A stretch of DNA of 64,000 nt from an uncultured bacterium (lineage in GTDB: Bacteria > Bacillota > Clostridia > Oscillospirales > Oscillospiraceae), in contig CANDCH010000008.1 in assembly GCA_947383145.1 (NCBI GenBank), positions 1 through 64,000 of the forward strand, in the 5' to 3' direction. The notes below the pieces were generated by a model that saw only the letters and a program-made list of their open reading frames with translations, had not been told where the DNA came from and did no database searches. A program made the position numbers and the translations under genes. Each line of letters starts with the position of its first letter. Within the stretch, counting starts at the first letter, position 1. Positions 7,272 through 16,775 of this stretch are shown here, piece by piece.

Positions 7272-7289
7272 ATATGGAATCACCTCTTG

Positions 7290-7331
7290 ACACGGGAACG
7301 GCGGGGCGTGGAGCCCCGCTGTGTCCCGTGT
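7290..7331 (-). terminator. Hairpin upstream of dnaJ
   Basis: Nested arms ACACGGGA (7290-7297)/TCCCGTGT (7324-7331) and GCGGGGC (7301-7307)/GCCCCGC (7313-7319) form a strong stem between dnaK and dnaJ. There is no T-tract, so it may act as an RNA-stability or processing element rather than a full terminator. Confidence 0.55.
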
Positions 7332-7374
7332 GGGTTTTACACAATGTGATCATGCTGCGGATTGGCCGCATGGC

Positions 7375-7480
7375 CGGGTCGCTTTCGCTGAGACTCAGGC
7401 AAAACCCGCCTGCCGCTGCGCGGCGGCTGGGCTTTTGCCTTCGCTCCGCTCCAAGCTCCCCTATGCGGCTATCCCCCGCA
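7375..7480. repeat. Dispersed intergenic repeat, copy B
   Basis: This short relative of copy A shares the core CTGCGCGGCGGCTGGGCTTT and the flanking GCAAAACCC and CGCTCCAAGCTCC blocks. It begins right after the dnaK stop codon, as copies A and C begin after the stops of their neighbours. Confidence 0.7.
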
Positions 7481-7481
7481 C

Positions 7482-9332
<1,851 letters not shown>

Positions 9333-9398
9333 GATGAAGTTCCTCCTGTTTATATGAAAGTGTATTTTAACAATGTGAATTGGGGAGACGCTTTGTTG

Positions 9399-9577
9399 TC
9401 ACGCTGCGCCTGTTCGCGACGCGCGGCTTCCTTCCGACTCGGGGAAAACCCATCCGGGCCTCTGGCCCTCCTTGGGCTTTGTCTCGCCTCCGGCTCGGTC
9501 GGCGGTATACGCTTGCCACCGGCAAGCACCGCCCCTCGCTCCAGTCCATCCGCGCTGCTCACGACGGCTCCGCGCTT
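9399..9577. repeat. Dispersed intergenic repeat, copy C
   Basis: This repeat lies in the grpE-dnaK gap. TCACGCTGCGCCTGTTCGCG at 9399-9418 is identical to 4638-4657. The other end (GACGGCTCCGCGC next to the grpE stop) matches ACGGCTCCGCGC at the SSB-like stop in copy A. The middle differs, so the family is modular. Confidence 0.7.
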
Positions 9578-10210
9578 CTAATTCGCCACCTTTACCATGG
9601 AGAACCGGATGACCTTGTCCCCGCAGAGGAAGCCCTGCTGGAAGACCTCCACGATGGTGCTCTCGGCTGACTCCGGGTCGTCGCAATGCATCACGGCGTT
9701 GTGGCGGTTGGGGTCGAAGGTCTCGCCCAGGGCGGGGATCATCTCCACGCCCAGCCCCGTGAGGGCGTCCTGGAGGCCCTTCATGGTCATCTCCACGCCC
9801 TTTTTATAGGCCTCGTCGGCGGTCTCCTGCTTCAGCGCCCGCTCCAGATTGTCGTACACCGGGAGGAAGGCGGCCACGGTCTGGGCCTTGGCCTCGGACC
9901 AGGCGGATTCCTTTTCCTTGGCGGTGCGCTTGCGGTAGTTGTCGTACTCCGCCGCCAGCCGCAGGTATTTGTCCGCCGCCTCCGCAAGCAGCTGGCCCTG
10001 GTCCTTCCTGGGCTCCTTTCTGCCCTTCCCGAAGGGTCCCTTCCCCTTGGCGTCCGGCGCGTCCGGGGCCCCGGCGTCCTCAGGACGCCCGCCGGTCTCG
10101 GGGGCGCCGCCGGGTCCGGCCTCCCCGGCGGCCTCCTGAACGGGGGCGCCGGCGGTTTCCTCCTCCGCGGCCTCCTGGACGGGGTTTTCCTTCATTTTTT
10201 CTTCAGCCAT
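9578..10210 (-). CDS. grpE: Nucleotide exchange factor GrpE
   Basis: GrpE releases ADP from DnaK. The 210-residue protein has a low-complexity Glu/Ala/Gly/Pro-rich N-terminus (about residues 1-70). The long coiled-coil helix follows (LLAEAADKYLRLAAEYDNYRKRT), then the C-terminal beta domain with FDPNRHNAVMHCDDPESAESTIVEVFQQGF, the classic GrpE signature. The gene starts six bases after hrcA ends and has an AGGAGG site. The N-terminal extension is longer than average, with no known function. Confidence 0.97.
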   Translation of the reverse strand: MAEEKMKENPVQEAAEEETAGAPVQEAAGEAGPGGAPETGGRPEDAGAPDAPDAKGKGPFGKGRKEPRKDQGQLLAEAADKYLRLAAEYDNYRKRTAKEKESAWSEAKAQTVAAFLPVYDNLERALKQETADEAYKKGVEMTMKGLQDALTGLGVEMIPALGETFDPNRHNAVMHCDDPESAESTIVEVFQQGFLCGDKVIRFSMVKVAN

Positions 10211-10216
10211 TGCCGT

Positions 10217-11281
10217 TTATTCCTCCTTTTCCGGCGTGCCGGGGGGCAGCTCCGGCTGTCCGAACAGCTTGGACAGACCGTCCGCCACATAGGACAGCTT
10301 GGCGGCCACCTTGGCGTAATCCATCCGGGTGGGGCCCACCACGCCGATGACCCCCTTCATGCCGTCCCCGATGTCGTAGCTTGCCAGCACCACGCTGGTG
10401 TCCTTCAGCTCGTCGGCCACGTTTTCCGGGCCGATGAGGATTTTGGTGTCGTCCCCGTTCAGGGCGGGCAGGGCCAGCGCCTGGGCCAGGGAGCGGTCCT
10501 CCGACAGGTAGCTCATCAGCTTCTGGGCCTTGCCCACGTCCTGGTATTCCGGGTGGTCCAGGATGTGGCTGGCCCCGGCGGTGTACACCGCGCTGTTCTC
10601 CAGGCTGTCCAGCACCTCCATGGCGAAGGACACCACCAGGGAGATCAGCCCGTAGGACCCGCCCGCCGCGTGCTCGGCCACCCGCATCAGCTCCGGGGTG
10701 AGCTGGTCCAGGGTCTTGCCCACAAAGGCGGTGTTGAGCAGGGTGGTCAAAAGCTGCAACTGGGGTTCGGACAGGTCGGCGGGCAGGCGGAAGAGCTTGT
10801 TTTTTACCACGCTGCTGTCCGTCATCACCACCGCGATGAAGGAGGCGGAGTCCACCAGAATCAGGTCGAACCGCTTGATGGTGAGCCGCCGCACCCCCTC
10901 CGCCATGGCGAAGGCGGGGTAGTTGGTGAGCTGGGACACCATGCGGCCCGCCTGACCGATCACCTTGTCCAGCTCCTGCATTTTCAGGTGGAGGGCGTCG
11001 TTGATCTGGCGGGTTTCCTCCAGGCTCAGCCGCTGCTCCTCCATCAGCTCGTTGACGTACAGCCGGTAGCCCTTGGGGGAGGGAACCCGTCCGGCGGAGG
11101 TATGGGGCTGCTCCAGATAGCCCCGCTCCGTCAGGTCGGCCAGGTCGTTTCGGATGGTGGCGGAGGATACCTTCAGCCCCGCCAGCTGTGCCAGCGCTTT
11201 GGAACCCACCGGCTCCGCCGTTTCGATATAGCTCTCCACCACGGCGCGGAGGATCTTCTTTTTCCGCTCGGTCAGCTCCAA
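10217..11281 (-). CDS. hrcA: Heat-inducible transcription repressor HrcA
   Basis: HrcA binds CIRCE and represses class I heat-shock genes, with activity tuned by GroEL. The N-terminal winged helix (residues 1-75; SSATIRNDLADLTERGYLEQPHTSAGRVPS) is followed by the GAF-like dimer domain and the C-terminal motif VIGVVGPTRMDY. I choose a TTG start at 11281 because AAGGGAGG (11289-11296) ends seven bases before it. A TTG at 11299 would place the ribosome site inside the gene. This gives 354 residues. The gene leads the operon and has its own repressor site just upstream, so it is autoregulated. Confidence 0.95.
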   Translation of the reverse strand: MELTERKKKILRAVVESYIETAEPVGSKALAQLAGLKVSSATIRNDLADLTERGYLEQPHTSAGRVPSPKGYRLYVNELMEEQRLSLEETRQINDALHLKMQELDKVIGQAGRMVSQLTNYPAFAMAEGVRRLTIKRFDLILVDSASFIAVVMTDSSVVKNKLFRLPADLSEPQLQLLTTLLNTAFVGKTLDQLTPELMRVAEHAAGGSYGLISLVVSFAMEVLDSLENSAVYTAGASHILDHPEYQDVGKAQKLMSYLSEDRSLAQALALPALNGDDTKILIGPENVADELKDTSVVLASYDIGDGMKGVIGVVGPTRMDYAKVAAKLSYVADGLSKLFGQPELPPGTPEKEE

Positions 11282-11303
11282 GTCCCGGCCTCCCTTCAAG
11301 GTC

Positions 11304-11330
11304 TTAGCACTCGTCCTGCCTGAGTGCTAA
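11304..11330 (-). promoter_or_regulatory. CIRCE operator
   Basis: TTAGCACTC at 11304-11312, nine bases, then GAGTGCTAA at 11322-11330: an exact consensus HrcA operator. It covers the predicted transcription start, directly downstream of the -10 box. Confidence 0.98.
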
Positions 11331-11334
11331 AGAC

Positions 11335-11363
11335 AATGTACCACCACCCCCTCAAATTGTCAA
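11335..11363 (-). promoter_or_regulatory. Promoter of hrcA-grpE-dnaK-dnaJ
   Basis: On the minus strand TTGACA (11363-11358), a 17-base spacer and TACATT (11340-11335) lie immediately before CIRCE. Confidence 0.9.
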
Positions 11364-11537
11364 TAGCTCAGATGTAAATTAAATGTGAATCTGGGGGAAA
11401 AGCCGCCGCACTGCCAGAAAGCCGCCCGATTTTTGCAGTTCGGACCTGGGACTGCCGGATGGGCCCGGTTGCCCGTTTGGATGCAAGGTGAAAAAAGGAC
11501 TTCCCTTTCCCCGCGGTTCGTAGTATGATGTATGAAA

Positions 11538-11591
11538 GGAAGGACTGATTAAGCCGGCAGGACGCCGCGGACGCGTGGAATCAGTGCTTCC
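11538..11591 (+). repeat. Imperfect inverted repeat in the leader of the mannosyltransferase gene
   Basis: GGAAGGACTGATT at 11538-11550 is complementary, apart from one base, to 11579-11591. It could form a leader hairpin. The GGAAGGACTGATTAA end also resembles the end of the repeat at 21001-21155. The rest of the gap 11364-11646 shows only a weak TATGAT box at 11524 and nothing else I can name. Confidence 0.45.
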
Positions 11592-11646
11592 TAAAGCATG
11601 GACGATTTACTCACGAAAGCGCGCTGAGCGCGGATGGAGGCCGCAG

Positions 11647-13878
11647 ATGGACGGAATATTGGCATTGACCGCCGCCCCGGAGGAGAGCGCCCCGCTCACC
11701 CTTCTGGGGGCGTGGAACGCGGTGGTGGACGGGGTGAGCTGGTTTTTCAGGAACCTGTCCCCCGCCTTTGGCTGGGCGCTGTTGGGAATCGGGGTGTGCG
11801 CCGCTTTTTTTGTGTACTACTGGCTGTGCCTGCGGCCCCGGCCCCGGAGCCTGGAGTGGATCGCCATGCGGGAGAAGAAGGCCGCGCCCCGGCGCCTGAC
11901 CCTCACCCTGCCCTGCCACCCCATGGAGGGGCGGGACATTCTGCCCGTGCTGCTGCTGACGGCGGTGTACGCCTTCACCGCCTTTTTCCAGCTGGGCAAT
12001 CTGGACGGACCCCAGAGCGTGGTCAAGTTCCAGGAGGGGGACTGCTTCACCTTCTCCTATAAAGAGCCGGTGACGGTGGACAAGGTGTCCTATTTCACCT
12101 CCCTGGGGACGGGCTCTTACCGCCTGGAGTGGGAGGACGAGGCCGGGGAGTGGCAGGGCGTGAAGCTGGACCAGGCCTATAACGACCTGTTCAAGTGGAA
12201 TGTGCTGGACCTGAACCTGGTGAACGAGGAGGGGGAGGAGGCCGGCGAGGGGGCTGTGGGGCCGGTCACCGCGTCCCGCTTCCGCATCTATGCCGCCGAC
12301 GCCCCCCGGCCGGAGGGCCTGTGGCTGGCGGAGCTGGCCCTGTGGGTGGGGGACCGGGACCTGTATCCCGCCCGGGCCAGCGAGAACGGCCTGGCCCTGT
12401 TTGACGAGCACGGCCAGTGGACCGCCAAATCCACCTATATGAATTCGTCCTATTTCGACGAGATCTACCACCCCCGCACGGCGCTGGAGCACCTGAACAA
12501 CGTCTATCCCTACGAGGTGTCCCACCCGCCCCTGGGCAAGCTGATTTTGTCCCTGGGCGTCCTGATGTTCGGCATGGTTCCCTTCGGCTGGCGGTTTATG
12601 GGGACGCTGTTCGGGGTGTTGATGGTGCCGGTGCTGTATATTTTCCTGAAAAACCTCTTCGGGAAAACCCCGGTGGCCCTGTGCGGCGCGGCGCTGTTCA
12701 CCTTCGACTTCATGCACCTGGTGCAGACCCGCATCGCCACCATCGACACCTACGGCGTGTTCTTCATTCTGGTGTCCTACTACTTTATGTACCGCTGGCT
12801 GGCGGTGCCCGCGGGGAAGAAGCTGCGGCACTATGTCCTTCCCCTGTTTTTAAGCGGCCTGTTCTGGGGCGTCGGCTGCGCGTCCAAGTGGACGGTGGTG
12901 TACGCCGGGGCGGGGCTGGCCCTGCTGTGGCTGCTGGGGATGATCTTCAAGGCCGGGGACTGGCGGGAGGCGGAGGACCGCGCCCGGAAGGCCCCCGCCC
13001 CCCCGGAGGTCCGGGAGCAGGTGGCCCAGGCCATGTTCCAGGAGGCCGCGCCCCCCTGGACGCCCCCCCGGGTGCCCTCCTTTGCCGCCCACGTGTGGGG
13101 GACCGTCGGCCTGTCGGTGGTGTTTTTCGTGCTGGTCCCGGTGTGCGTTTACACCGTGTCCTACTTCCCCTATGCCGCGGCCAAGGGGAATGAGACGGGC
13201 TTTTTTGGCATGGCGGCCCAGGCGCTGAGCTGGCCCTTCGCCCGCCTGCCCCAGATTCTGGCCGCCATGGGCGGCGGGGAGGAGGGGGCGGTCAAGGCCT
13301 TCTTCGATGCCATCCCCGGCGGCAGCGACCACCCGGTGGACATCATGCTGAAGAACCAGTATTTCATGCTCACCTATCATCAGGGGGTGCACACCCCCCA
13401 CCCCTACGCCTCCTATTGGTATCAGTGGATCTTCGACGGCCGGCCCATTCTGTACTACCGGGACCTGGACGTGCCGGGGCAGAAGAGCCTGTTCGCCTCC
13501 TTCAACAACCCCCTGGTGTCCTGGGCGGGGCTGCTGGCCTTTTTCGCCGTGGCCATCCAGACAGTGCGGCGGAAGTGCGGCAAGGGCCTGTTTATCCTCG
13601 TCGCCATTCTGTCCCAGTTTGTGCCCTGGCTGCCCATCGGGCGCATCCTGTTCGCTTATCACTATTTCCCCACGGTGCTGTTCCTGTGCTTTGCCATCGC
13701 CTACCTCATGGACGATATGGCGGAGCGGAAGCGGAAGGGCTGGCAGCTGGCGGTGTACGGCTTTACCGGCTGCGCCGCCGGGCTGTATTTCATCTTCTAC
13801 CCGGAGCTCACCGGGCTGTATGTGCCCACCTGGTACAGCCAGTATTTCCTGCGGTGGCTCCCAAGCTGGCCCTTGTAG
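11647..13878 (+). CDS. PMT-type (GT39) protein mannosyltransferase
   Basis: This is an integral membrane glycosyltransferase of the dolichyl/polyprenyl-phosphate-mannose protein mannosyltransferase group. The PMT signature is clear around residues 265-305: NSSYFDEIYHPRTALEHL followed by YPYEVSHPPLGKLI, with the catalytic Asp-Glu pair in the first lumenal loop. About ten hydrophobic segments follow the N-terminal anchor near residue 35-60. A large beta-rich extracytoplasmic insert lies between the second helix and the DE motif (about 115-260). The ATG at 11647 is chosen for its GGAGG site; upstream codons read through a hairpin. The likely role is O-mannosylation of secreted proteins, by family analogy. 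Confidence 0.85.
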   Translation: MDGILALTAAPEESAPLTLLGAWNAVVDGVSWFFRNLSPAFGWALLGIGVCAAFFVYYWLCLRPRPRSLEWIAMREKKAAPRRLTLTLPCHPMEGRDILPVLLLTAVYAFTAFFQLGNLDGPQSVVKFQEGDCFTFSYKEPVTVDKVSYFTSLGTGSYRLEWEDEAGEWQGVKLDQAYNDLFKWNVLDLNLVNEEGEEAGEGAVGPVTASRFRIYAADAPRPEGLWLAELALWVGDRDLYPARASENGLALFDEHGQWTAKSTYMNSSYFDEIYHPRTALEHLNNVYPYEVSHPPLGKLILSLGVLMFGMVPFGWRFMGTLFGVLMVPVLYIFLKNLFGKTPVALCGAALFTFDFMHLVQTRIATIDTYGVFFILVSYYFMYRWLAVPAGKKLRHYVLPLFLSGLFWGVGCASKWTVVYAGAGLALLWLLGMIFKAGDWREAEDRARKAPAPPEVREQVAQAMFQEAAPPWTPPRVPSFAAHVWGTVGLSVVFFVLVPVCVYTVSYFPYAAAKGNETGFFGMAAQALSWPFARLPQILAAMGGGEEGAVKAFFDAIPGGSDHPVDIMLKNQYFMLTYHQGVHTPHPYASYWYQWIFDGRPILYYRDLDVPGQKSLFASFNNPLVSWAGLLAFFAVAIQTVRRKCGKGLFILVAILSQFVPWLPIGRILFAYHYFPTVLFLCFAIAYLMDDMAERKRKGWQLAVYGFTGCAAGLYFIFYPELTGLYVPTWYSQYFLRWLPSWPL

Positions 13879-14202
13879 GGGTATCCCCCCTGCGAGGGGG
13901 AGCGCCCTCCGGGGGCCTGCTTTCTCTCACGCGAGAGAAAGTAGGCAAAGAGCGCGCCTAAGGGGCTCCGCCCCTTAGGTATCCCCGGGCCGGTTATACG
14001 GCACAGATGCCAACCCTTCCGGCGCTTGCGGCTTTGCGGCTGGTGTCACCCTTTTAACGCTGCCGCCGGTGTCTGGACACTGATAGGCGAGTGGGGTCTA
14101 CGGACTGCGCCTAAGTGGGCGCGGCGTTTCCAGCGGGGCAGACATCGGTCACCGCCGGACGGTGGGCGGTATATGGAATTTTTAACTGTAAGGTGGTACA
14201 AC
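13879..14202. repeat. Repeat-rich intergenic region with two palindromes
   Basis: GCCTGCTTTCTCTC (13915-13928) pairs with GAGAGAAAGTAGGC (13933-13946), with one mismatch. CCTAAGGGG (13957-13965) pairs with CCCCTTAGG (13971-13979). The first palindrome belongs to the same type as the one at 53698-53727. The remaining bases to 14190 hold no ORF with a ribosome site. The first hairpin could end transcription of the mannosyltransferase gene. Confidence 0.6.
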
Positions 14203-15018
14203 ATGTATTTGTGCGACATCCACAGCCATTCCCAAATCTCCCCGGACTGCGACGTGCCTCTGGCCGATATGGCCCGGGCGGCCATCGCCGCGGGCCTCCG
14301 GGAGTTCTGCGTGTCCGACCACCACGACCTGCTGGATTATGACGGCCTTCCCGCCGCCCCCTTTTGCTGGCCCGCCGCCAAGGAGCAGTACCGGGCGGTC
14401 AAGGACTCCCTGGGGGACAGGCTGACCCTCCGGCTGGGGCTGGAGCTGGGCTCCGCCCCCTATGACCCGGAGACCGCCCGGGCGGCCCTGGCCCAGGGCG
14501 GGGAGGAGCTGGACTTTGTGCTGGGCTCCCTCCACAACTGGATTGGGTTCCACAACAACGACCTGCTGGACATGACCAGCTATCAGGGGAACGAGCCTCT
14601 GGCCCGACGGGCCATGGAATCCACCCTGGAGCACACCTGGACCCTGGTGACCCAAATGCCCGACTGCTACGACAGCTTGGCCCACGTCAGCTATCCCCTG
14701 CGGTACATCCGCAAGGACGGCGTCAGCCTGTCCATGGAGGACTACGAGGAGCGGGTGCGGGCCATTTTCACCGAGGTGGCGCGGACGGGCCACGCGCTGG
14801 AGGCGAACGTCTGGGCCGGACGGGACCTGGACTCCTGGCCGCTGCTGCTGGGCTGGTTCAAGCAGTGCGGCGGGGAGCTGGTGACGGTGGGAGCGGACGC
14901 CCACCGGCCTGAGGACGTGGGCCGGGGCATCCCCCAGGCGCTGGAGCTGGTCAAGGCGGCGGGGTTCGGCTATGTGGCCACCTATGAGCGCCGCAGGCCG
15001 GTGCTTCACAAACTGTAA
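14203..15018 (+). CDS. hisJ: HisJ-type histidinol-phosphatase (PHP domain)
   Basis: The protein has 271 residues from the ATG at 14203, which has an AAGGTGG site. Metal-binding PHP motifs are present: DIHSHSQIS near the start, SDHHDLLDYD, E in LGLELGSAPYD, GSLHNWIGF, and GADAHRPEDVG near the end. This is the layout of HisJ, which makes histidinol from histidinol phosphate. No other his gene is nearby, so a different phosphoester substrate is possible. It is followed closely by rpiB. Confidence 0.8.
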   Translation: MYLCDIHSHSQISPDCDVPLADMARAAIAAGLREFCVSDHHDLLDYDGLPAAPFCWPAAKEQYRAVKDSLGDRLTLRLGLELGSAPYDPETARAALAQGGEELDFVLGSLHNWIGFHNNDLLDMTSYQGNEPLARRAMESTLEHTWTLVTQMPDCYDSLAHVSYPLRYIRKDGVSLSMEDYEERVRAIFTEVARTGHALEANVWAGRDLDSWPLLLGWFKQCGGELVTVGADAHRPEDVGRGIPQALELVKAAGFGYVATYERRRPVLHKL

Positions 15019-15034
15019 ACGGAGGGTTCGACTG

Positions 15035-15472
15035 ATGAAAATTTCCATTGCCTGCGACCACGGGGCCTACGAGCTCAAGGAGCGGCTGAAGGCCCATCTT
15101 CTGGACCAGGGCCACCAGGTGGCCGACTGCGGCACGGACAGCGCCGAGAGCTGCGATTACCCGGATTTCGGCATTGCCGCCGCGAAACTGGTGGCGGACG
15201 GGACCTGTGAGCGGGGGGTGGTGCTGTGCACCACCGGCATCGGCATGTCCATGGCGGCCAACAAGGTGCGGGGGGTGCGGTGCGCCCTGTGCCACGAGCC
15301 CCTGTCCGCCGAGATGACCCGCCGCCACAACGACGCCAACGTGTTGGCCATGGGGGCGGGGGTCACCGGCGGCAATCTGGCGGAGCGGATTCTGGACGTG
15401 TTCCTGTCCACGGACTTCGAGGGGGGCCGCCACCAGCGCCGGGTGGACAAGGTCATGGAGGCGGAACGGTGA
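15035..15472 (+). CDS. rpiB: Ribose-5-phosphate isomerase B
   Basis: RpiB interconverts ribulose 5-phosphate and ribose 5-phosphate in the pentose phosphate pathway. The 145-residue protein shows ACDHGAYELKE at the N-terminus, the active-site Cys in VVLCTTGIGMSMAANK, and the HNDANVLAMGAGV block. A methionine further upstream has no ribosome site, so the ATG at 15035 with GGAGGG is used. The stop codon overlaps the GTG of the next ORF. A LacAB-type galactose-6-phosphate isomerase role is less likely because only one subunit gene is present. Confidence 0.93.
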   Translation: MKISIACDHGAYELKERLKAHLLDQGHQVADCGTDSAESCDYPDFGIAAAKLVADGTCERGVVLCTTGIGMSMAANKVRGVRCALCHEPLSAEMTRRHNDANVLAMGAGVTGGNLAERILDVFLSTDFEGGRHQRRVDKVMEAER

Positions 15473-15945
15473 GCGTATCCGCGAAGGAGCGGGAGAAGCT
15501 CCGGGAGCGCTTTGCGTTCTGGACCCAAAAGCTCCGCCTCGTCCCCGGCTGGGATGTGCGGCTGGAGTGGGTGGACGACCCGGGGTGATCCAAGACCGGC
15601 GATTTCAAAATCGACTGCACCGACCGCAAGGCCATTTTGCAGCTCAACGCCGTCAATCCCAGGGATGAGCATCTGGAGGAAACCATCGTCCACGAGCTGA
15701 TGCACCTGAAGCTGTACCCCCTGGACCAGGTGACGGAATCCCTCATTGTCACCCAGTTTGAGGAGGGCGCCCCCGCCCGGAGCTTCGCCTACCGGCAGTT
15801 TTTCGAGGCGCTGGAGGCCACGGTGGAGGAGCTGGCCAAGTGCTTTTTGCTGGAGTTCGGGGAGGACCGGGCGCTCTCCTTCGGGCGGTGCGCCGGGATG
15901 AGGTCCCTGGACGAGCTGTACGAGGGGCTGAATAACCTGGAGTAA
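15469..15945 (+). pseudogene. Putative zinc metallopeptidase ORF interrupted by an in-frame TGA
   Basis: Reading from the GTG at 15469, which overlaps the rpiB stop, gives 39 codons ending in WVDDPG, then TGA at 15586-15588. The same frame continues for 118 codons to 15945. The downstream part has the HExxH-type zinc motif HELMH (IVHELMHLKLY) and reads smoothly across the stop (SKTGDFKIDCTDRKAILQLN). A single G-to-A change of a TGG Trp codon would explain it. A restart at the ATG at 15664 is possible; a TTG at 15637 also exists. Selenocysteine recoding is unlikely because no SECIS-like hairpin with the usual apical G is visible. It is probably a fresh nonsense mutation or a sequencing error. 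Confidence 0.7.
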
Positions 15946-15964
15946 AAGAAGGCGAAAAAAGAAG

Positions 15965-16126
15965 CTTTTAGACCGCTATCTATGTTTTGTATAGTGAAAG
16001 CCGTGTGAAAACGTTCTAGTTTTCACACGGCCTTGCATTTATGATAAAATTCTTTCTCAATATTTGTCCGGTTTCTTGTCGAGCGGACATTTTATTGTTT
16101 CAACCGCTTTCGTAACGGTCTAAAAG
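15965..16126. repeat. AT-rich element bounded by 11-bp perfect inverted repeats
   Basis: CTTTTAGACCG at 15965-15975 is the exact complement of 16116-16126. The 140 bases between are strikingly A+T-rich for this genome and contain GCCGTGTGAAAAC (16000-16012) paired with 16019-16031, plus a TGTCCG/CGGACA stem. The element lies between two converging genes. It could be a bidirectional terminator, a miniature inverted-repeat element or a structured RNA. A further TTTCTTTGCAAGAAA palindrome follows up to 16165. Confidence 0.6.
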
Positions 16127-16169
16127 TTCTTTTTCGGTTTCTGTTTCTTTGCAAGAAAAAGGAACAAAT

Positions 16170-16775
16170 TCAATGCCTTTGACCACCCAGCAGCTCTTCC
16201 AGCTCCTCCGGGGTGTACAGGGCGTTGAGCGCCGCCAGCAGGGCCTTGGCGGTCATGCGCTCGGGCAGGCCCAGCCGCCGGAGCAGCTCCCCCCGCCGGG
16301 CCGCCGCGTCCGGCGTCCCCGACAGCCCCAGGGCGAACAGGTCCGCCGGGGTGAGGTCCCCGGCGGGGCGGTCCGGGGCGCCCCCGTCCAGCAACGTGGC
16401 CCCCGCCCGGAGCAGGGCGTCCCGCAAGACGCCGGGGGGCATCCCCTCCACGCCCAGCTTGCCCTCCCTGCCGGGGGCGCGCTTGCGGCGCTCCTTGCCG
16501 TACACGTCGGGGATATAGGCGTGCTTCACCTGGTCCTTTGGTAGGGCCCCCTTGAGGTAGTTGCGAATGACGAACCCCGCCCCGTCCGGGTCGGTGAGGA
16601 CGATGAGCCCCCGGATCTGGGCCAGCCGCCGGAGCAGGGCCAGCCGCTCCCCGTCCTTGAACACGCCGAACCCGGCGGTGTCCAGGATCAGGGTGTCCGC
16701 CACCCCCGCCAGGGCGGCCTTGTCGTACCGGCCCTCCACCACAATGGCCTCCCGGATGCGCAGGGGGGCGGTCAT
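16170..16775 (-). CDS. rnmV: Ribonuclease M5
   Basis: RNase M5 cuts the 5S rRNA precursor to its mature ends. The 201-residue protein begins with a Toprim domain (IVVEGRYDKAAL with the catalytic Glu; LTDPDGAG with the second acidic motif). It ends in the DUF4093-type C-terminal region (LTPADLFALGLSG ... MTAKALLAALNALYTPEELEELL). Its ATG overlaps the stop of holA (ATGA), so the two are coupled. In many Firmicutes rnmV sits beside ksgA, which is not the case here. Confidence 0.88.
   Translation of the reverse strand: MTAPLRIREAIVVEGRYDKAALAGVADTLILDTAGFGVFKDGERLALLRRLAQIRGLIVLTDPDGAGFVIRNYLKGALPKDQVKHAYIPDVYGKERRKRAPGREGKLGVEGMPPGVLRDALLRAGATLLDGGAPDRPAGDLTPADLFALGLSGTPDAAARRGELLRRLGLPERMTAKALLAALNALYTPEELEELLGGQRH

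Noticed and set aside
15586-15630. Selenocysteine insertion at the in-frame TGA
   Set aside because: The only hairpin just downstream (CGATT-TCAA-AATCG) is short, with no conserved apical G, and the family has no known Sec member. A nonsense change is simpler.
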